Part shown: positions 1 through 13,563 of the stretch, in pieces
How the letters are laid out: each line of letters opens with the position of its first letter
How positions within the stretch are numbered: position 1 is the stretch's first letter
NCBI GenBank assembly: GCA_964035545.1
Contig: OZ037765.1
Span: forward strand, 10,596,698-10,660,697
Length of the DNA: 64,000 nucleotides
Direction of reading: 5' to 3'
Origin: Bugula neritina
Lineage: Eukaryota > Bryozoa > Gymnolaemata > Cheilostomatida > Bugulidae
Made by a program: the position numbers and the translations under genes
Notes under the pieces: model-generated
The model's database searches: none
Told to the model about the DNA's origin: nothing
What the model saw: only the letters and a program-made list of their open reading frames with translations

Positions 1-247
1 GGGGAAACTCTAAAATAATACCACAGGGTACTTTGTTAAAAACTTTTTTCTTCTACAAGATTAAGCCAGTCAGTTACTTTTTAATGTCTGCACAAATCAT
101 CTTGAAATAAAAAAGGGTAAAATTGAAACATTAATACAGAAACATGTATGGGAAAAAGGCTGGCAAATCATTGCCAAAACGTAGTGTACTTGAAAGTTGG
201 TGAAACTGTGGCCGAAACTAAGTGCTATAGTAATGTGGCTGACTTAC

Positions 248-3200
248 AGATACTTCAGGAGCTTGAGCGCTGTCGGATTCCTGTGCTGAGTCAGCAGGGA
301 GATAGTCGTCGTCACTAGCAGTGAGACCTAACTGTGTGCCATAAAGGTCGTGAACCAGCTGCCACAACTCCTGGCCACTCAGAGGCTACAACATACAAAT
401 TTCAAGTGGATATAAAACACTTTATTCACTTTTGCTTCTTCACCAAAAATCACGATCAACATTGTTCTGATAGAGAAACAAATTATCTGAGCTTAAAAGA
501 TACAGATTTATCTTTTAATTTTCTTATTTGTTTTCATAAACTGACAGACTGCTATTGAGGGACCGAGAAATACATCATTTTAAAAGCTTTCAGTGAGAAG
601 GAAAAAAGGGGCTAAATTGAATAATTTTAAAACTGAATAAATGCAGTATAGTGACACAAATAATGCTGAGTAAAACTAGAGAAATATTTGAAGCGTGATG
701 TTTTACCTGTCTAAGAAGAGCATTTTGCCATACTCGGAACATCATGAGATAAGATTTATCTCTTGAAGTGAAGGTAGAAAAAAAGTATTTCTCGGTGTGC
801 GTGCTTATCTGTATTGCGTTTGGAATAAATCTGGCTGTTTTTTCTTTAGTCATGGATTTAATCTGGTGACAAGGTATGACAACCTGAAACAAAGTGGAAG
901 TATAACTAAAATACAAATCAGCTGTCCAGCTGTAGGGCCAGCGACAATAAATTAGGTGTATGACCAGATGAGGTGAGATTATACAATCTATTTTGTGATC
1001 TGTACAGTTATAGGAAAAAGTTTAAGGTCAAAAGTTTATTCAAAAGAGCTAAAGAACAAAAATAAACTAACACACTATACAGATTTTAAAACAGTGAAAT
1101 TTCAAAAAGTATAAATTTGCTGACTTGAATTTAATCTGTCAAAAATACCATTATTTTTTCTATAAAATGACTCTAGTATTCCAAAATTAAGTTGCATTGA
1201 AAAACATAACTAAACGCCTTGTTTTGACATGGATTGTTATTGTTGAACTTGAATTGCTCGAGATGAGAGCTACTGGTGCTCAAAAAACTTGAGATATGAA
1301 TGTTGCAATAGATTTACAAACACTAACATATTGACACAACTGTATACCTACCGCAAAGTTTAAACTGTAATCCAACGCCCAAAATCAAATGAAAGCATTT
1401 ACTTACATCCTAAAGTACTATGTATTACCCAAAGAGTTGAATATGTTATACAAATATAGTAGGGAGCACAGCAGCCGAATTCACCCATCAATAGCATGGG
1501 CCAGTCAAGACTAATCTATGTACAGCAGAGTGAGCTAACAACATTCTCCCTACCACCTTCTACCTAAGAGTATCTTGAGCTGATATATCTTATATCTTTC
1601 CAAAGTTCTCTGAAAACTTTATATCTGTAACACTCTGGGCTTTCATATACTTTTGTTTTGATGTTTCGTGTATCAGACTAATGGACAATGCTATGTATGA
1701 GGATGTGCAGAGGAATTTACATAATGTGTTATTCCTTCTCTCATCATAACAAAACAGATCAGCCTGCAAATATCTTGCCAAACATGAGTAACTTACTAGC
1801 TCTCATTTTCTTAAGTTACTGCAGCAGCACTAATACTTAAGAGGGCGAAGCGCCGGCAACTTGTTTATACATACACCCAAAGAACCTTTCAAAGGTTAGG
1901 CAGCATGTACCAGACTTTGGCAAGTCTTGACTCCAACCAGTGAGCTGCGTATTAAAAGTTACTCAGCAAAAATTCAACGAATGTAATTCAGTAAAAGTTG
2001 TTATTTAATACTGAGTATTAACCAGCTCATTGATTGGAGCAGTATATTCAACGATAGTTTGCTAAGAAAAATATTGCTTATAGCAAATAGCTTAAAATTC
2101 GAAATAGCCGGAAATGAATATGAGCATATGCAGGAATAAAAAAATACGTACTGTAGTCTCCCATTTGAAAAGTATATTGGCATAAAAGCAGATCCAGTTT
2201 TGACTGACGTAGATTCGGCCATGAACCAATAAATCCTTTTGCATTGCACAGGAGTAATCTACAAACAGGGGTAGTGTTAAAAAGTAGAACAGTAATGCCA
2301 AGAAGATAAACAATGTGGAAATTATCAGTAACGAAACTCTTTGCAACAAAACCCTTTAAAGGCGGTAAGCTTCCAGGTTATTTATTACATTTGAGCAAAA
2401 GTTTGCATGCTTTTCAACTGTTTTATCAGCATTTTACCCAATTTCTTATACGAAAACACTACAAAAATGTAAGTAAAAGTGGTCATATTAGGTGTCTTAG
2501 ACTTGCCCAGACTTGCCCGCGAGCGTGCCCTCCGTGACGTGGGGATGGCAAAATAGCCCAATTGTAGCGTGAGTTTATATCGCGTAAAGTTATTAAGAAG
2601 CGGGTTTGTCGCAGATTCTCGTTATTCGTAGCTCAAATCACATGAATGTTACTCTTCGGGCGGCTACTAATAACTAACGTTAGCTACGCAACATCAAGAA
2701 AGGTAACTAATTTAACTGTTTTCAAATGGACTATTTCATTTCGCTAGTTTGTAACTTGCTGTAAATCACAAAATAATTATTTTCCCTATTTTAATTTCAA
2801 TTATCATGTCGACCACACTACCAGAAAATTACTCTTAAATATGCAGTAAATGATGATTTTCAACCGTTTTGTGATGAATTATAGGTTAGTAGTTGTCTAC
2901 GTAAAACCAAGTTTTGAAATTTGTAACTGAAAGTGAATCACAGTATGAGTATCAGTATCAGTATGAGTGTCACTAGTCTAACTCTATTTCTATGACATTG
3001 ACTCTCACTCTAAGTCTATGACTATCGCCTATTGGTGAACTATTATTAATAATATTCAATGGTTATATTTATTAATACTATTATTAGTCATAATGATAAT
3101 CATATGACAGTATCAGTATGTTAATGTTACGGAGCAGGATCAGTTTCGAAACTAATACTTATACTTATAGTTATATTAGTTATAACTATAAGTATAACTA

Positions 3201-6200
3201 TAACTATAAGTTATACCGATAGCTATATTAATATAAATATTTATATTCATAGTAATACTAATAGCAAATGTAATATTATTATGTTAATAGTTATACTTGT
3301 AAGTTATAATATAAAGCAAACGACACAAGTATTAATTTCAATTTGAACTGCTGGTCTTGAAATAAAAAGTGAAATAAATATAAATAATAAAATATAAATT
3401 ATAATAATTTAATTATACTAATACTTATACAGAAATATAATTATAATAAATTTATAAAACTTAAACAACTTTTAATTTAAGGAACAACTTTAAATACAAA
3501 CATAAAGATAATATTAAATAATTATAATCATAATGATCATAACAATAAATATAATTATGATTCCAATAATTATCAATATATTATATAATATTTATTGCAA
3601 GTGAAAGTTAGTTATTCTCCGCCAGCTGCATGAATGTGACTGGTAAATTTTGTAACCTTTGGCAGTAATAACTTTGTAGCATAAATTAGACACATTTTTA
3701 TGAAAATACATAATGTTAATGCTATAGCTGCTAGTAATTCTAATGGGTGTAATAATATTACTTTCACCAGCATTAATTTTTACTTTGTTCATCTCTTCAT
3801 AAAGCATTTTCTAAATCCTTTTTTGAATAAATATACATATAATGTGCTGAATAGATTACATATGTTGGGGTTTTTCCTATACTGCAGCTCAGCCTACACT
3901 CCCCCCCCCCACAAATGTTCCTAAACTACTAGCTTCATCAGGATACAGATTGATGGAGCTGTATTGATAAAAACTTCTCTTTTTAGCAGTAGAGGCATCA
4001 TGAAAAAAAAGGCAAGTATTTTACTAAATATGAATGCGGTTTTTTACTTCTACAAATTTGATAGCCTACACTATTCTATTTAAATGGAAACTGGTCTGAC
4101 ATAATGTGTCTGCAATTTATTAGTTATAATATAGTAAATACTATGCGGGCCTATAGATCCAATGGCTCAAAAAAAAATTAAATAAAACATTACACAATGC
4201 TGTATTTATTAGCAATGTGATACTTAGCAACTAATTTCACATTATTATTTTTTGCAAAGTTTCATATATCTACATATGTTTGTTCAATTCAGTGTTCTGA
4301 AGTAGAAGGTTCCAACAGCAGGGAAAAGCCTTGAACAAGATATTATGTTTTACATCTCCAACTCATTTTAACTTTGCTGGTCAGTGCATTGTGTATCTGG
4401 AGCATAGTTTTGTATTTTTAAGTAGTCCATCAGATACCTTTGTAGATAGTAAAGATTAAAATGTTTGTGCAATGATGTCCATAATGTTGAACTGATTTAT
4501 TGAAACTAAAACTGTTCTTAATTATAACAAAACTTGACAATCTTTACATAAAGAATAATGTCCTATAATCTATCTTCATTGTAAACAAAATTAGAAAGTT
4601 CCACACCAGCAAATTGTTAACCATCATCTGTAGGTGGAAGACGCGTGCACTCAGTTATAAAGGCAAGCTGACGGTGGTTTTCTTTGCCTTCTATGAAGAT
4701 TTGGAAAGAGCCAGAAAATTAATACTCTATAACTGCAAAACCATGTTGTAGTGTCTTGTGTTATTGATTGAATCATCTAAAAGAAAAATTGTTGTATCAT
4801 TATAATTTTACTGTTAATGAATTAGCAAATCTACTTATCTTGGTAAATATATTCAAGAACAAATACTATAGTGTAACTCAGTTTTGGTTATGTGTATGCT
4901 CCTTAAGCGAATTTACAGCAGATATCAAACTATATATTAGAGACTGATATAGGAATTACATTTAAGCTAACCATGATGATGTAAATAGCTGTTGTATGTG
5001 ACTTCGAGAACTCTGCTGGCCATGTCAGTTCAATTACACCAGGGTGATCTGTTACGAATTTCATGTCATTATTGAAATTCAGCTTTTTCAAGTGCCTCTT
5101 CACAACTCTGGCAGCATTCTGACTGCTCCTTAGCTTTCTGCACCTGAAATTTCTTCTACTTGCACCATTCTTCTATTGGTGGAATGTTAGCCTATAACAA
5201 ACAGGTGTACCAAAGCTAAAAAAAATATCTAATTCAATGCACTAGGATATTATTCAACTCATTTAAATTTAATATATAGCAGTAAAACAATCACATAATT
5301 GTATTTATTTTATCAGCTTTACTTTACAAAGCTGAACCATATAATTTAGTAACTTGTCACCATAATAAACTTTGTACAACATACAAATTGAAAACCTGAT
5401 GTGATTGCTTTTTTAATAGAATATACATCAAAAACATGTTACTTTGATAAGCGTGTTTATAATAAAAGTATTAAACCAGTTTAAAAAAAATTATTTTGTT
5501 ATATAAGGGATCACAAAACTAAATCATTTTAGACCTGTAGCTCAATGTTCCTCAAGCAACGGGCTGCTATGACTAATTAATTTTCTATCATTGCATTTGA
5601 CTGTTCTACTCATAGTGTATTGGCGAGTTAAAATTATTGGTAATTTAATGTATATTTTAGCTACCTCTGTACAATCAATGTCATAGTAATATCAATTAGG
5701 TTTTAAATTTCACTGAGTTTATAGTAAATTATTGCAATCGGTACATAACATTTGGCTAGTTCTCTAGTTCATTAAATAACCATACGAACTTAAATTTACA
5801 ACATGAAAAAACACACAAAGCAAAATTAAAATAATCATATTATGAACCAATGTAATTGATAAGCGATAATGCTGTTGTAAAACATAAATTATCAAATTGA
5901 AATAGTTATTATTACTATTAGTATTACTATCATTATAACAACTATAATTATTATTAGTATTACTATTACTATTAGTATTAGCATTAGTAGTAAAAAATGA
6001 GTAGAGTTCAACATATACAATCTAGCTCACAGTTACTATAAAAGTAGAAGTAGAACTTTTAAAACTATTATCTCCATCATTATCAGAACTATGAGTAATA
6101 CTAGTACAGTACTAGTAGTTGTACTAATAGTAATACTAGTTATTAATACTAATAGACAATAGTAATAGTATCACTATGAGTATGAGACTTGGGCTGGCAG

Positions 6201-9200
6201 TGATTATCACTATCAGCATCATCATAGTGATAGTCAAAAGTTACAAGAATTAGAAGCCATATTCATATTGATATTCTCATTGTGATTGAGTTATGCACAG
6301 TCATATTCATAGTAATACTAATAGTCAATCACTGATTGAGTTAATGTCATAGTAATACTCATACTCATAATTAATTTGTACGATACTCATACTCATAGTG
6401 ATAGTGATACGTCACCGTGAATTTCAATTTAATAATAATTTTAATTTAATATTAAAGTGATATTAATTATTAATATTATCATTGAATCATTCATTGTTGC
6501 TAATATTATGTCTTACTCTTAGTCTTAGTCTAACAGCAGCTCTATAAAGAAGTTAAACATAACTGATAACAAAACACATTTAAAAAATAATACTGTAACA
6601 ATCAATATAATGCATATCAATATGAATATGCTAGCAACCTAATTTTCAGCCCACTTCATTAACTTTCTGTGCAGTATTGTGAATTGTGATAAAATAAATT
6701 TATTAATGGTGACCTTGACATCTTCGTCCAAATGCCTTTCACGTCAAGCCCCGAACCAATTTGTAAAAATTTTGGATTTTTTACTTTTGATTATTTTTTA
6801 CGAAAAGAGCTTCAAAATAAATTTAAAAAAAAGTGAGCTGTTGTCCACATGAAAAGAAATATATGAGTTAATTTTCTAAATTCAGGAAGTTACCAGAGGA
6901 TCACAATATTTTTTTTAAAAAATCTTCATTTTCACGACAAGCTCTATATATTAATATAGAAAAATAGAAGACAACTCTTCTTTCAGATTTTTCATGCGCC
7001 ACGGTCACGTCAATCTCAGTGCTATTAACACATATATTTTAATTCATTTTTTCTGGTATATTGAGTTGAGATTTTTTGTATATATTTTGTGAATGCAACT
7101 AAAAAAGTATGATCTTTTAATTAACAGTAATTGATTTTATCAAAATAACCTGGATGCCTACGATGTTTAAACTTTAACGCTAAAATCAAAATGAGAATCA
7201 TTAACATTTACCCCAAACTACCCAAGTACCACAACCCCTGTATTGAGAATAGCAACTGGGGGGGGGGGGGGGTCTCTTTAGTGAAACCATTTTCATCCTC
7301 TTTTATCACTCTATTTGGCTACTGTACAATTTAATCCTAATATAAATATGCGTTGGCATAAACAAAGCTTATCCTGCTATTAGATGTTAGGCAGGGAAAT
7401 GGTGGTGGCAGGATTGCAAGTCAAATACTGCTGTACATGTAGGCCAAAGTTCGGCACCCAGCTAATTTGTTTCAATAAAAAAGCTGACCTCCAACCACAA
7501 AGTTTAAAATCATAGAGTTCAGCAACTGTTCATTTAGATTTTGAACTAAAAACCCATTTTAAAATTAACTCTAGTAAGACTAGGCTTCGTGTAATATTAT
7601 GAAGAAAGACTTCATTGGGGGGGGAGAAGATACAAGCAGGCATTAATCAGTTTATAAGTTTGCAAAATTATTAAACCTAAAACTTGCTAAAGAGTTGCAT
7701 TAGAAAAAAATAAAGATCTATATATTTATTATTGAGGGATTTTTTGTTATATTGGAATGTACACCTATATTTTAATTGGCAAATAGTGCATTAGCACTAA
7801 ACCGCTTTAAAATTATTAGTCAACTAAAAATATGAGACTAGTTATAGATGAAAATATTATAATCTGAAGCAGTTATGATTTTCATTGCAATACTTAGAGG
7901 TGTGCAAGTAGAAAACTACTCAACCCAGCCGTACGCCCATAACTAAAGAGGATGATAAAATTTAAATAGCTGTTACTCCGTTTCCCTGTGGCAACATTTA
8001 GTTCCTCATTTTTCTCCGAGTAGACATTACTTATGAATAAGACTGTCACTCAGAAAGAAAAAAGTGCAAGAGTACACCTACTATAGTATATAGGGGCCTA
8101 CTGTTACACAAAGCAGTGATTTACACCTCAATGGTTTGTCAGACTGATCAATATCGCCACTAGGTGCCAGTTTGCTAATGAAAACATTACCCCACACCCT
8201 GAATGAGGCAAATTGTCACGCTGCAATGATTGGTCACGAGGAAATCTGCTGATAACTAAAGCTCAATTATATCCTTGCAAAAACATATCTTTATTCTCTA
8301 ATCACTATTCATTTTTGAAACAAAACATTGACCGAGAAAAGCTCATTGTTCATGTGCTAGTATGATTCGGCTTTATATAACACCATGGAGAATATAAATA
8401 AAGTATAACTGAACCTACCAACCAACAATCTCTCATCACTGGGAATGTCTTTAAACAGTTTGTGGAATTCTTCGGACTTCTGCTTGTACTGATGGTGCAA
8501 AAAATAGGAACCAATTAATTATTAACCAGCAAATAATGATAGCAAGCCTATTTTTATCTCACCTAAATTGACAAGTCAAGTTTATATTGGAGAATAAGGC
8601 TCCACACCCAACAAACCCTTCCTACCTCATATGTTCTATAATCAATGTCAACACTTACAACATTAATTCACTGCAAAGAAACCAGGATATTTTGAAATAA
8701 TTCATTGGTTAAGTATCATAGAATAAACCAATTGACTTACTGATGACATAGAGAACCAATTACTAGACTTCTTTTTCTGACTGGAGGAAAACGACTTGTC
8801 GAAAGAAGAACCATTTCGAGGCAGATTCACGGATGGCTGTTGCTTGGGAGTATGGGGCTGCCTTCCATTGACCTGGGATCTTGTTGGAGAAACACGGAGG
8901 CCATTTTTAACTGGTGAATCTTTCATTGGTGTAGATGTGCCATTCTGAAACAGAGAGAGAAAATTGATAGGGATTTTGTACAGCTCATATTATGATAACT
9001 GTCAATATTTACATTCACTCAATTTCTAGACCATTTACACAGAGAATTCCCCTGAACCTAAAATTGCAAATAAAATATTCACATATGGTTATAAAAATAC
9101 ATATAGACATTTCAATATTGAATACAGCACTGCTAACATTGCATAAACCTGGCCATGCCCGCAGTAAAAGCAGTGATGGCATAATAGAGGTTCGAACACT

Positions 9201-11759
9201 GACACAACAATGTCAAAGAATTACAGAAGTAATTTCAAAAAGAATACCGCTATGTGGTGCTGAAAATAACCCGAAGAGGATTTAGAGACTTCAGAGTTTA
9301 GACCCTTACAATGCTTTAGGTCTGAAAATCTGGAGTAAAGGTTTGCCCACATGGAAACTCAATGAAGATGTCCCAACAATACATTCCATATGAAGTTCCT
9401 TCATTTGAGTAGTTTCAATGTGGGCAAGCCTTAAGTTCTAATCTAGCAGTAGTCATGAAGCAGATGTTGCAAGAGTTGAAATTCTGTTGCATACAATTTT
9501 GCAGCACAAATTAAGTATTTCAATGCATTGCACTTACACCAGTTACAGATCTGTACTCATTCACTTATTAAGTTAAGCAAAGAAATTCATTTTTACTAAA
9601 AAAAATTCAACTAAAGATTTTATTTCTAAAAACTCTAGCAGCAAGCATAGGCTTAAAGCTTGAAAGTAGTTAACAGTATGTAAAGCTAAATTACTGAAGA
9701 TGGACAGAGATGCTTACAACATTGCGGTAATGTGATGACCTTTGAACAGGAAACCAATATATTTATCTTGAGAATGAAAAATAGCACAACTGTGGCAAAA
9801 TAATTTCATCTGTGATTACGTGAAGATGGTGACTATGCCAATGTTGAAACCAAGGTTGTGTAATGGCTACTTTCCCAATCAGTAGCTGTAAGCAGTAGTC
9901 TACAGTCTCACTAGGCAGTGTTGAATATGCATACCTGAAGCAAGTTGATGTCACTGTAGTTTTTCATTTGACTAGTAGGGTCATCGCAAGAGGTCACATT
10001 AGGAGTCCCTAGCCCCAGTTCAATAGGCACAGAACTAGAGCGGGTATATCTGTTGTCGTTTCCCTCCTCTGTCCTGTAGCCAATGATAACAATGTGCGCA
10101 TTTTCAAATTTTCTCAGCAAAAACTATGACAGAAAGTAGTGCAACTACTAAAAATATGAAGTGATAACAGAAAATCATGACAAACTAACACTACAAATAT
10201 TTCTATATCCTGGCCTGAGTTACAACAATAGCTCAATGATAGTTATAGAAGCACTACCAGACGTCTACTGCCAAGATGTCTATCTATTTGAGAGGCAGAT
10301 CTGCTACGCAGCAGCCTACAACTCTATATTGCACAGGACTCCTAGCATAGTTGAGAGAGTGAAACGCTGGTTTACTAAAGATATTCAACTACTATTAACC
10401 AGATAAGATTTGCCCCCTCAAACTGAAATCATGATTGGATATTGATAAAATTATTACAAACTGATACCTATGCCTGCTCTAATGTTATATAATGACATGT
10501 CATAGGACAGCTAAAACATTTAGCTCCTGGTGGAATGGTTTAATATTTACAGAGTGGCTAATCAAACAGAAGGCCAGGCTAAGCCACATCACACCATCAG
10601 TCGTGCAAGCTGAAAGCAATACAGTCAAATTATGTCCAACCCTAGGCTATTGATAGACTTTTTGATAAATCAACTTGCATTAACAATACAGCAGCAGCTG
10701 CTTTATTGCAAATATACGATATTAATCTATATTCCATAACATTAATTGATTTGTGTAGTCTTATACCCCACTTGGCTCACTTATATAATTACGTATTAAG
10801 CAAGGATGTTTTGTTAAGAAAACAAACAGCAGCTAAGCAAGCTATTGACACAGAGCTGTAAGGATGTAAACGCGTACTCTGGGTCCGTGTCTTCTGCACC
10901 TTCTACAGTCAGTATTCCATTCTCCACCTTAGAGCTCCTCCTGGTGGACAAAAACAATATATAATGTTAATGCAAACAGTGGGTGCAAAAATTTGAGGAA
11001 ACTTTGCCCCAGTTAAGCAATTATTAGGCAAGTCCGGTTAAATAATACCAGCGACAGTGTAAGTAAGTCAGCAAGGATCTGGGGCCCAATTCATGATTTG
11101 ATTCCAGCTTATCGCCTAATTTCACTAAAATAATAACACTAAACTCATATAATAGAGTTAGGCAAAGAATAATATTGTTCTTTACAGGAGATTAGAAATC
11201 AGCTGATACAAAGTAGAGTGAATACGGCCTGCAAGGTTCTTTATGTTAATTTACAGTACACATTCAGACAGGGTTTACAACATTAACTCTGCAAAAAATG
11301 TAAATAATTAAATGCAAAAGGTACAAATGTGGAGCACTATTATGTTTATGAGCCAGTTGATCTCATATGCTCCAGTCAACAGCTTTCCACTTCGTGCCTC
11401 ATGAAAATTTAAGTATATTTTTTTTATTATGAACTATAAATAACTTTCCAGGCTCCCACATTTCTTGCATTTCAGCCACCATCAGTATTAACTACTATTA
11501 ACTATTAACTACCTTTCTGCAACTCTATCCACATTATTATAATTAAAGATTGTACCTTTTAACATGCTACATTCCTGGTCTGGGTATTAAGTTAACAGTT
11601 AACATATGAGATACTATCTCCACTCTTAAAATTACTTCCTTGTAAAGAATAAGGTGATAAGTTTCTAGTTTCAATAAGCAGAAAACATTGCTATTACTAT
11701 AGCACTTACTATTACCTACTAAGTGCTATGGACCCAGTTGCTACCTTATCAGCAACATG

Positions 11760-11858
<99 letters not shown>

Positions 11859-12418
11859 CATTACTACTACCAGTACTACTACTGCAATAGCTACTATTAC
11901 TATGGCTTATAAGTATTACTACTGCTACTAGTACTACTGTCACTATGAGTAAAATCACTACTAACAGTAATTTTACTACTACAGTTGATTTTGTTTACAA
12001 CAGGAAATATGCTAATATTATTATGCCACTAGTGCTAGGAAGACACTTTATTATAATTGCCATGGCTATTGCACCACATGAACCTGTAAATGCTACTTAG
12101 AATGTTAATACTTTCCAGCAGATTATAGGCAGTTATTTTGTCTACTGAGCAGTCCTGATTATACCATATCCAGGGCAACAATACCAGGTGAAACCCAGAA
12201 TGTTACAAGATTGAAGGAGTCAAATGAGTCACTTACATCATCAACAGAATTAAAGTGTGTAAGTTGCTGCAAAGTAAAAGTTTATAAAGCCTAGCCACTA
12301 CCCAGACTAAAAAAACATTATACAAATATAAATAATTTTATTAAAATCATGTGCTACAGTAGTTATATGGTTACCGTTTGTTTCGCTGTCTCAAAGCATT
12401 CCATAATTTCATAACTTG
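248..12418 (-). CDS. GRAMD1: GRAMD1/Aster-family sterol transfer protein, 5' part (partial, continues past left edge)
   Basis: Aster proteins sit in the ER at plasma-membrane contacts; the GRAM domain senses phosphatidylserine and cholesterol, and a downstream ASTER domain moves sterol. Exons, in gene order: 12418-12375, 10940-10878, 10073-9935, 8944-8741, 8488-8419, 2258-2152, 883-707, 385-248. From 12375 onward all phases match. The protein opens with a Ser/Thr/Pro/Lys-rich stretch, then NWFSMSS-YKQKSEEFHKLF and ERLLVDYSCAMQKDLL, GRIYVSQNWICFYANI, KWETT, MTKEKTARFIPNAIQI and MMFRVWQNALL, which is a full GRAM domain in Aster-specific form. After it come the ELWQLVHDLYG segment and an acidic Asp/Ser linker, as in vertebrate GRAMD1A-C. 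The ASTER domain and C-terminal helix are not in the window. The donor at 10877 (GTACGC) is weak but is the one that keeps frame. The start may be the ATG inside the 12418 exon or lie in an unseen exon. A 1:1 relation to GRAMD1A, B or C cannot be set. Confidence 0.93.
386..706. other. Short GRAMD1 intron
   Basis: This 321-base intron separates the last GRAM exon from the PLSGQELWQL exon. The donor is CAG|GTAAAA and the acceptor TATGTTGTAG on the minus strand. Chance open frames cross it on both strands but show no family features. Confidence 0.7.
884..2151. other. GRAMD1 intron inside the GRAM domain
   Basis: The intron separates KWETT from VVIPCHQ (phase 0). The donor is GTACGT at 2151 and the acceptor CTGTTTCAG at 884, both on the minus strand. 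I see no other feature in it. Confidence 0.7.
2941..3330. repeat. Degenerate hexamer-like array
   Basis: It begins with CAGTATGAGTATCAGTATCA, passes through ACTCTCACTCTAAGTCTATG, and continues into a TATAACTATAAG block around 3160-3290. Six-base spacing is visible in the first and last parts. It lies in a GRAMD1 intron. Confidence 0.7.
4617..5172 (-). other. Unidentified coding-like segments nested in a GRAMD1 intron
   Basis: Two minus-strand stretches look like protein rather than random AT-rich DNA. From 5172 to 4933 one frame is open for 80 codons and reads charged, mixed sequence including FRCRKLRSSQNAARVVKRHL and KFVTDHPGVIELTWPAEF; the last third becomes hydrophobic and is probably intron. 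From 4690 to 4617 a second frame, after a possible acceptor (TTCTTCATAG), reads GKENHRQLAFITECTRLPP and ends at a TAA. A donor inside the first block (CACCCTG|GTGTAA) would join them in frame, but other junctions are possible. The family is not recognised. It could be the 3' end of a small nested gene, a pseudogene or transposon-derived sequence. It breaks the GRAMD1 reading frame, so it is not a GRAMD1 exon. Confidence 0.4.
5895..6500. repeat. Degenerate TAATACTATTAG/ACTCAT array
   Basis: Two themes run together: TATTAGTATTACTATTAC-like words (5905-6160) and ATCACTATGAGTATGAG or CATACTCATAGTGATAG words (6165-6410). Both have three- or six-base spacing. It lies in a GRAMD1 intron. Confidence 0.7.
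11761..11858. repeat. Inverted trinucleotide repeat (TAC)n/(TAG)n
   Basis: Ten TAC units (11761-11790) run directly into about 22 TAG units (11791-11858) with no spacer. The two blocks are reverse complements, so at least 30 bp on each side of 11790/11791 form a perfect palindrome. Degenerate TAC/AGT units continue to about 11945. Confidence 0.95.
12237..12266 (-). CDS. Possible 30-nt cassette exon of GRAMD1
   Basis: A 30-nt segment lies between a good acceptor (TTTTACTTTGCAG) and a good donor (GTAAGTGA) on the minus strand. It falls between exons 12418-12375 and 10940-10878. Those two exons already join in frame without it, and its length is a multiple of three, so it could be included or skipped without a frame change. 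In the required phase it is open but encodes an unremarkable hydrophobic run (NLHTLILLM). No homology supports it. Confidence 0.25.
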
Positions 12419-13563
12419 CTGGAAAAACTAGTTGATAACTTCCAAAGAGATACAAATTCACTGAATAATTCTATATAAATTAAAATTAGCTCCAAAGGTT
12501 ACAGTTACACAACTCAACTTTTAAAGTACTATATCCAGGCAATGACAATGCTAACCACCTTTTGTGTCTGTATTTCAAATTTGCACTACGCCATATATAA
12601 GCAATCCATTCAGATTCATGGAATGTTTCTTTTATGATATCAGGTACTGTTGGAAACACGCGATTGTGGCCTGATCACACGATTGGATATCAACACAATT
12701 GAACTTTGAACTTTTTGAAGTACTTTCATTGGATGCATCACGATTTCCTCTATTTCGTATCATAGCATTATCTTAATTCTAACAGTATTCTGCAAACTGT
12801 CATTGAGTACAGGTGATTAGCAACGCACAGCCTTAACAATTGCCAGTCAAGAGCCTAAGAAGTATACCATGAAATTCCACAAGAAATTAAAAAAAACTCA
12901 ACATTTTACTCAACATTTTATTGTAGTTATTTCTTCTAACATAAGTTTGTCAAAATATTTTCAAAACCAGCATACTGGTAAGCCTCTTTACAGACTGGCT
13001 TTAAACCTCATTCAACAGCTCCCCTTCATTCCTATTGCATAAGCTAACTTTTGTCAAGAAGAAAATGCTATGGTGGAGCTGCCCATTCGTGGTTGTCAGC
13101 ACATTCCAGAGTTTGTATGCCGTTTTTTAAAAACAGCAGTGACGCTAAGGAACCAATGTGGACAGACCTTAACGCTGGTGAAATGCACCTCACTTAATTA
13201 TATTATTGATACTTCATCTTAAACTAAAATAGAGCTCAAATTCGTCCTTTCTATCGATAAAATGTAGTTTACTGGCAGTATTTTATGGACGTCCACAAAG
13301 TAACACTGTGCTTGCAGAAGCATCCAACAACTAATAAAATTCAAAAGCTATCTGGATAAAACATAAGAGTTTAATCACTTAAATCCAGCACTCAAATGAT
13401 TAGTTGCATCAAGTATAAATAATAGTGAGATAGATATGTTTTACAGCTATTTCAGTTGCTCATCAGTAATGTATTATAATAAAGTATCTATAACTATTTA
13501 TAGGTTAATGTGTTTTATAAACTGTAAGGGTATAATAGGGTGGTCTGCTTGCTGCATAGCTGC

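Larger units (their letters stand above)
2259..8418. other. Large GRAMD1 intron with AT-rich arrays
   Basis: This intron splits the GRAM domain (after ERLLV, phase 1). Apart from the nested coding-like segments near 4.6-5.2 kb it holds only AT-rich sequence, degenerate short-period arrays (about 2941-3330 and 5895-6500), a run of C at 3900-3910 and a run of G at 7258-7272. No further coding exon of GRAMD1 is expected here, because the flanking exons join perfectly. Confidence 0.6.
8945..12374. other. GRAMD1 introns between N-terminal exons
   Basis: Between the small N-terminal exons (10073-9935, 10940-10878) this region is intron. It holds a long inverted TAC/TAG trinucleotide tract at 11761-11858 and the optional 30-nt exon at 12237-12266. 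Short open frames at 8992-9285, 9763-9954 and 10161-10406 show no recognisable protein features. Confidence 0.6.

Noticed and set aside
11749-11958. Minus-strand ORF of poly-Leu and poly-Val
   Set aside because: It is the translation of the TAC/TAG trinucleotide tract.
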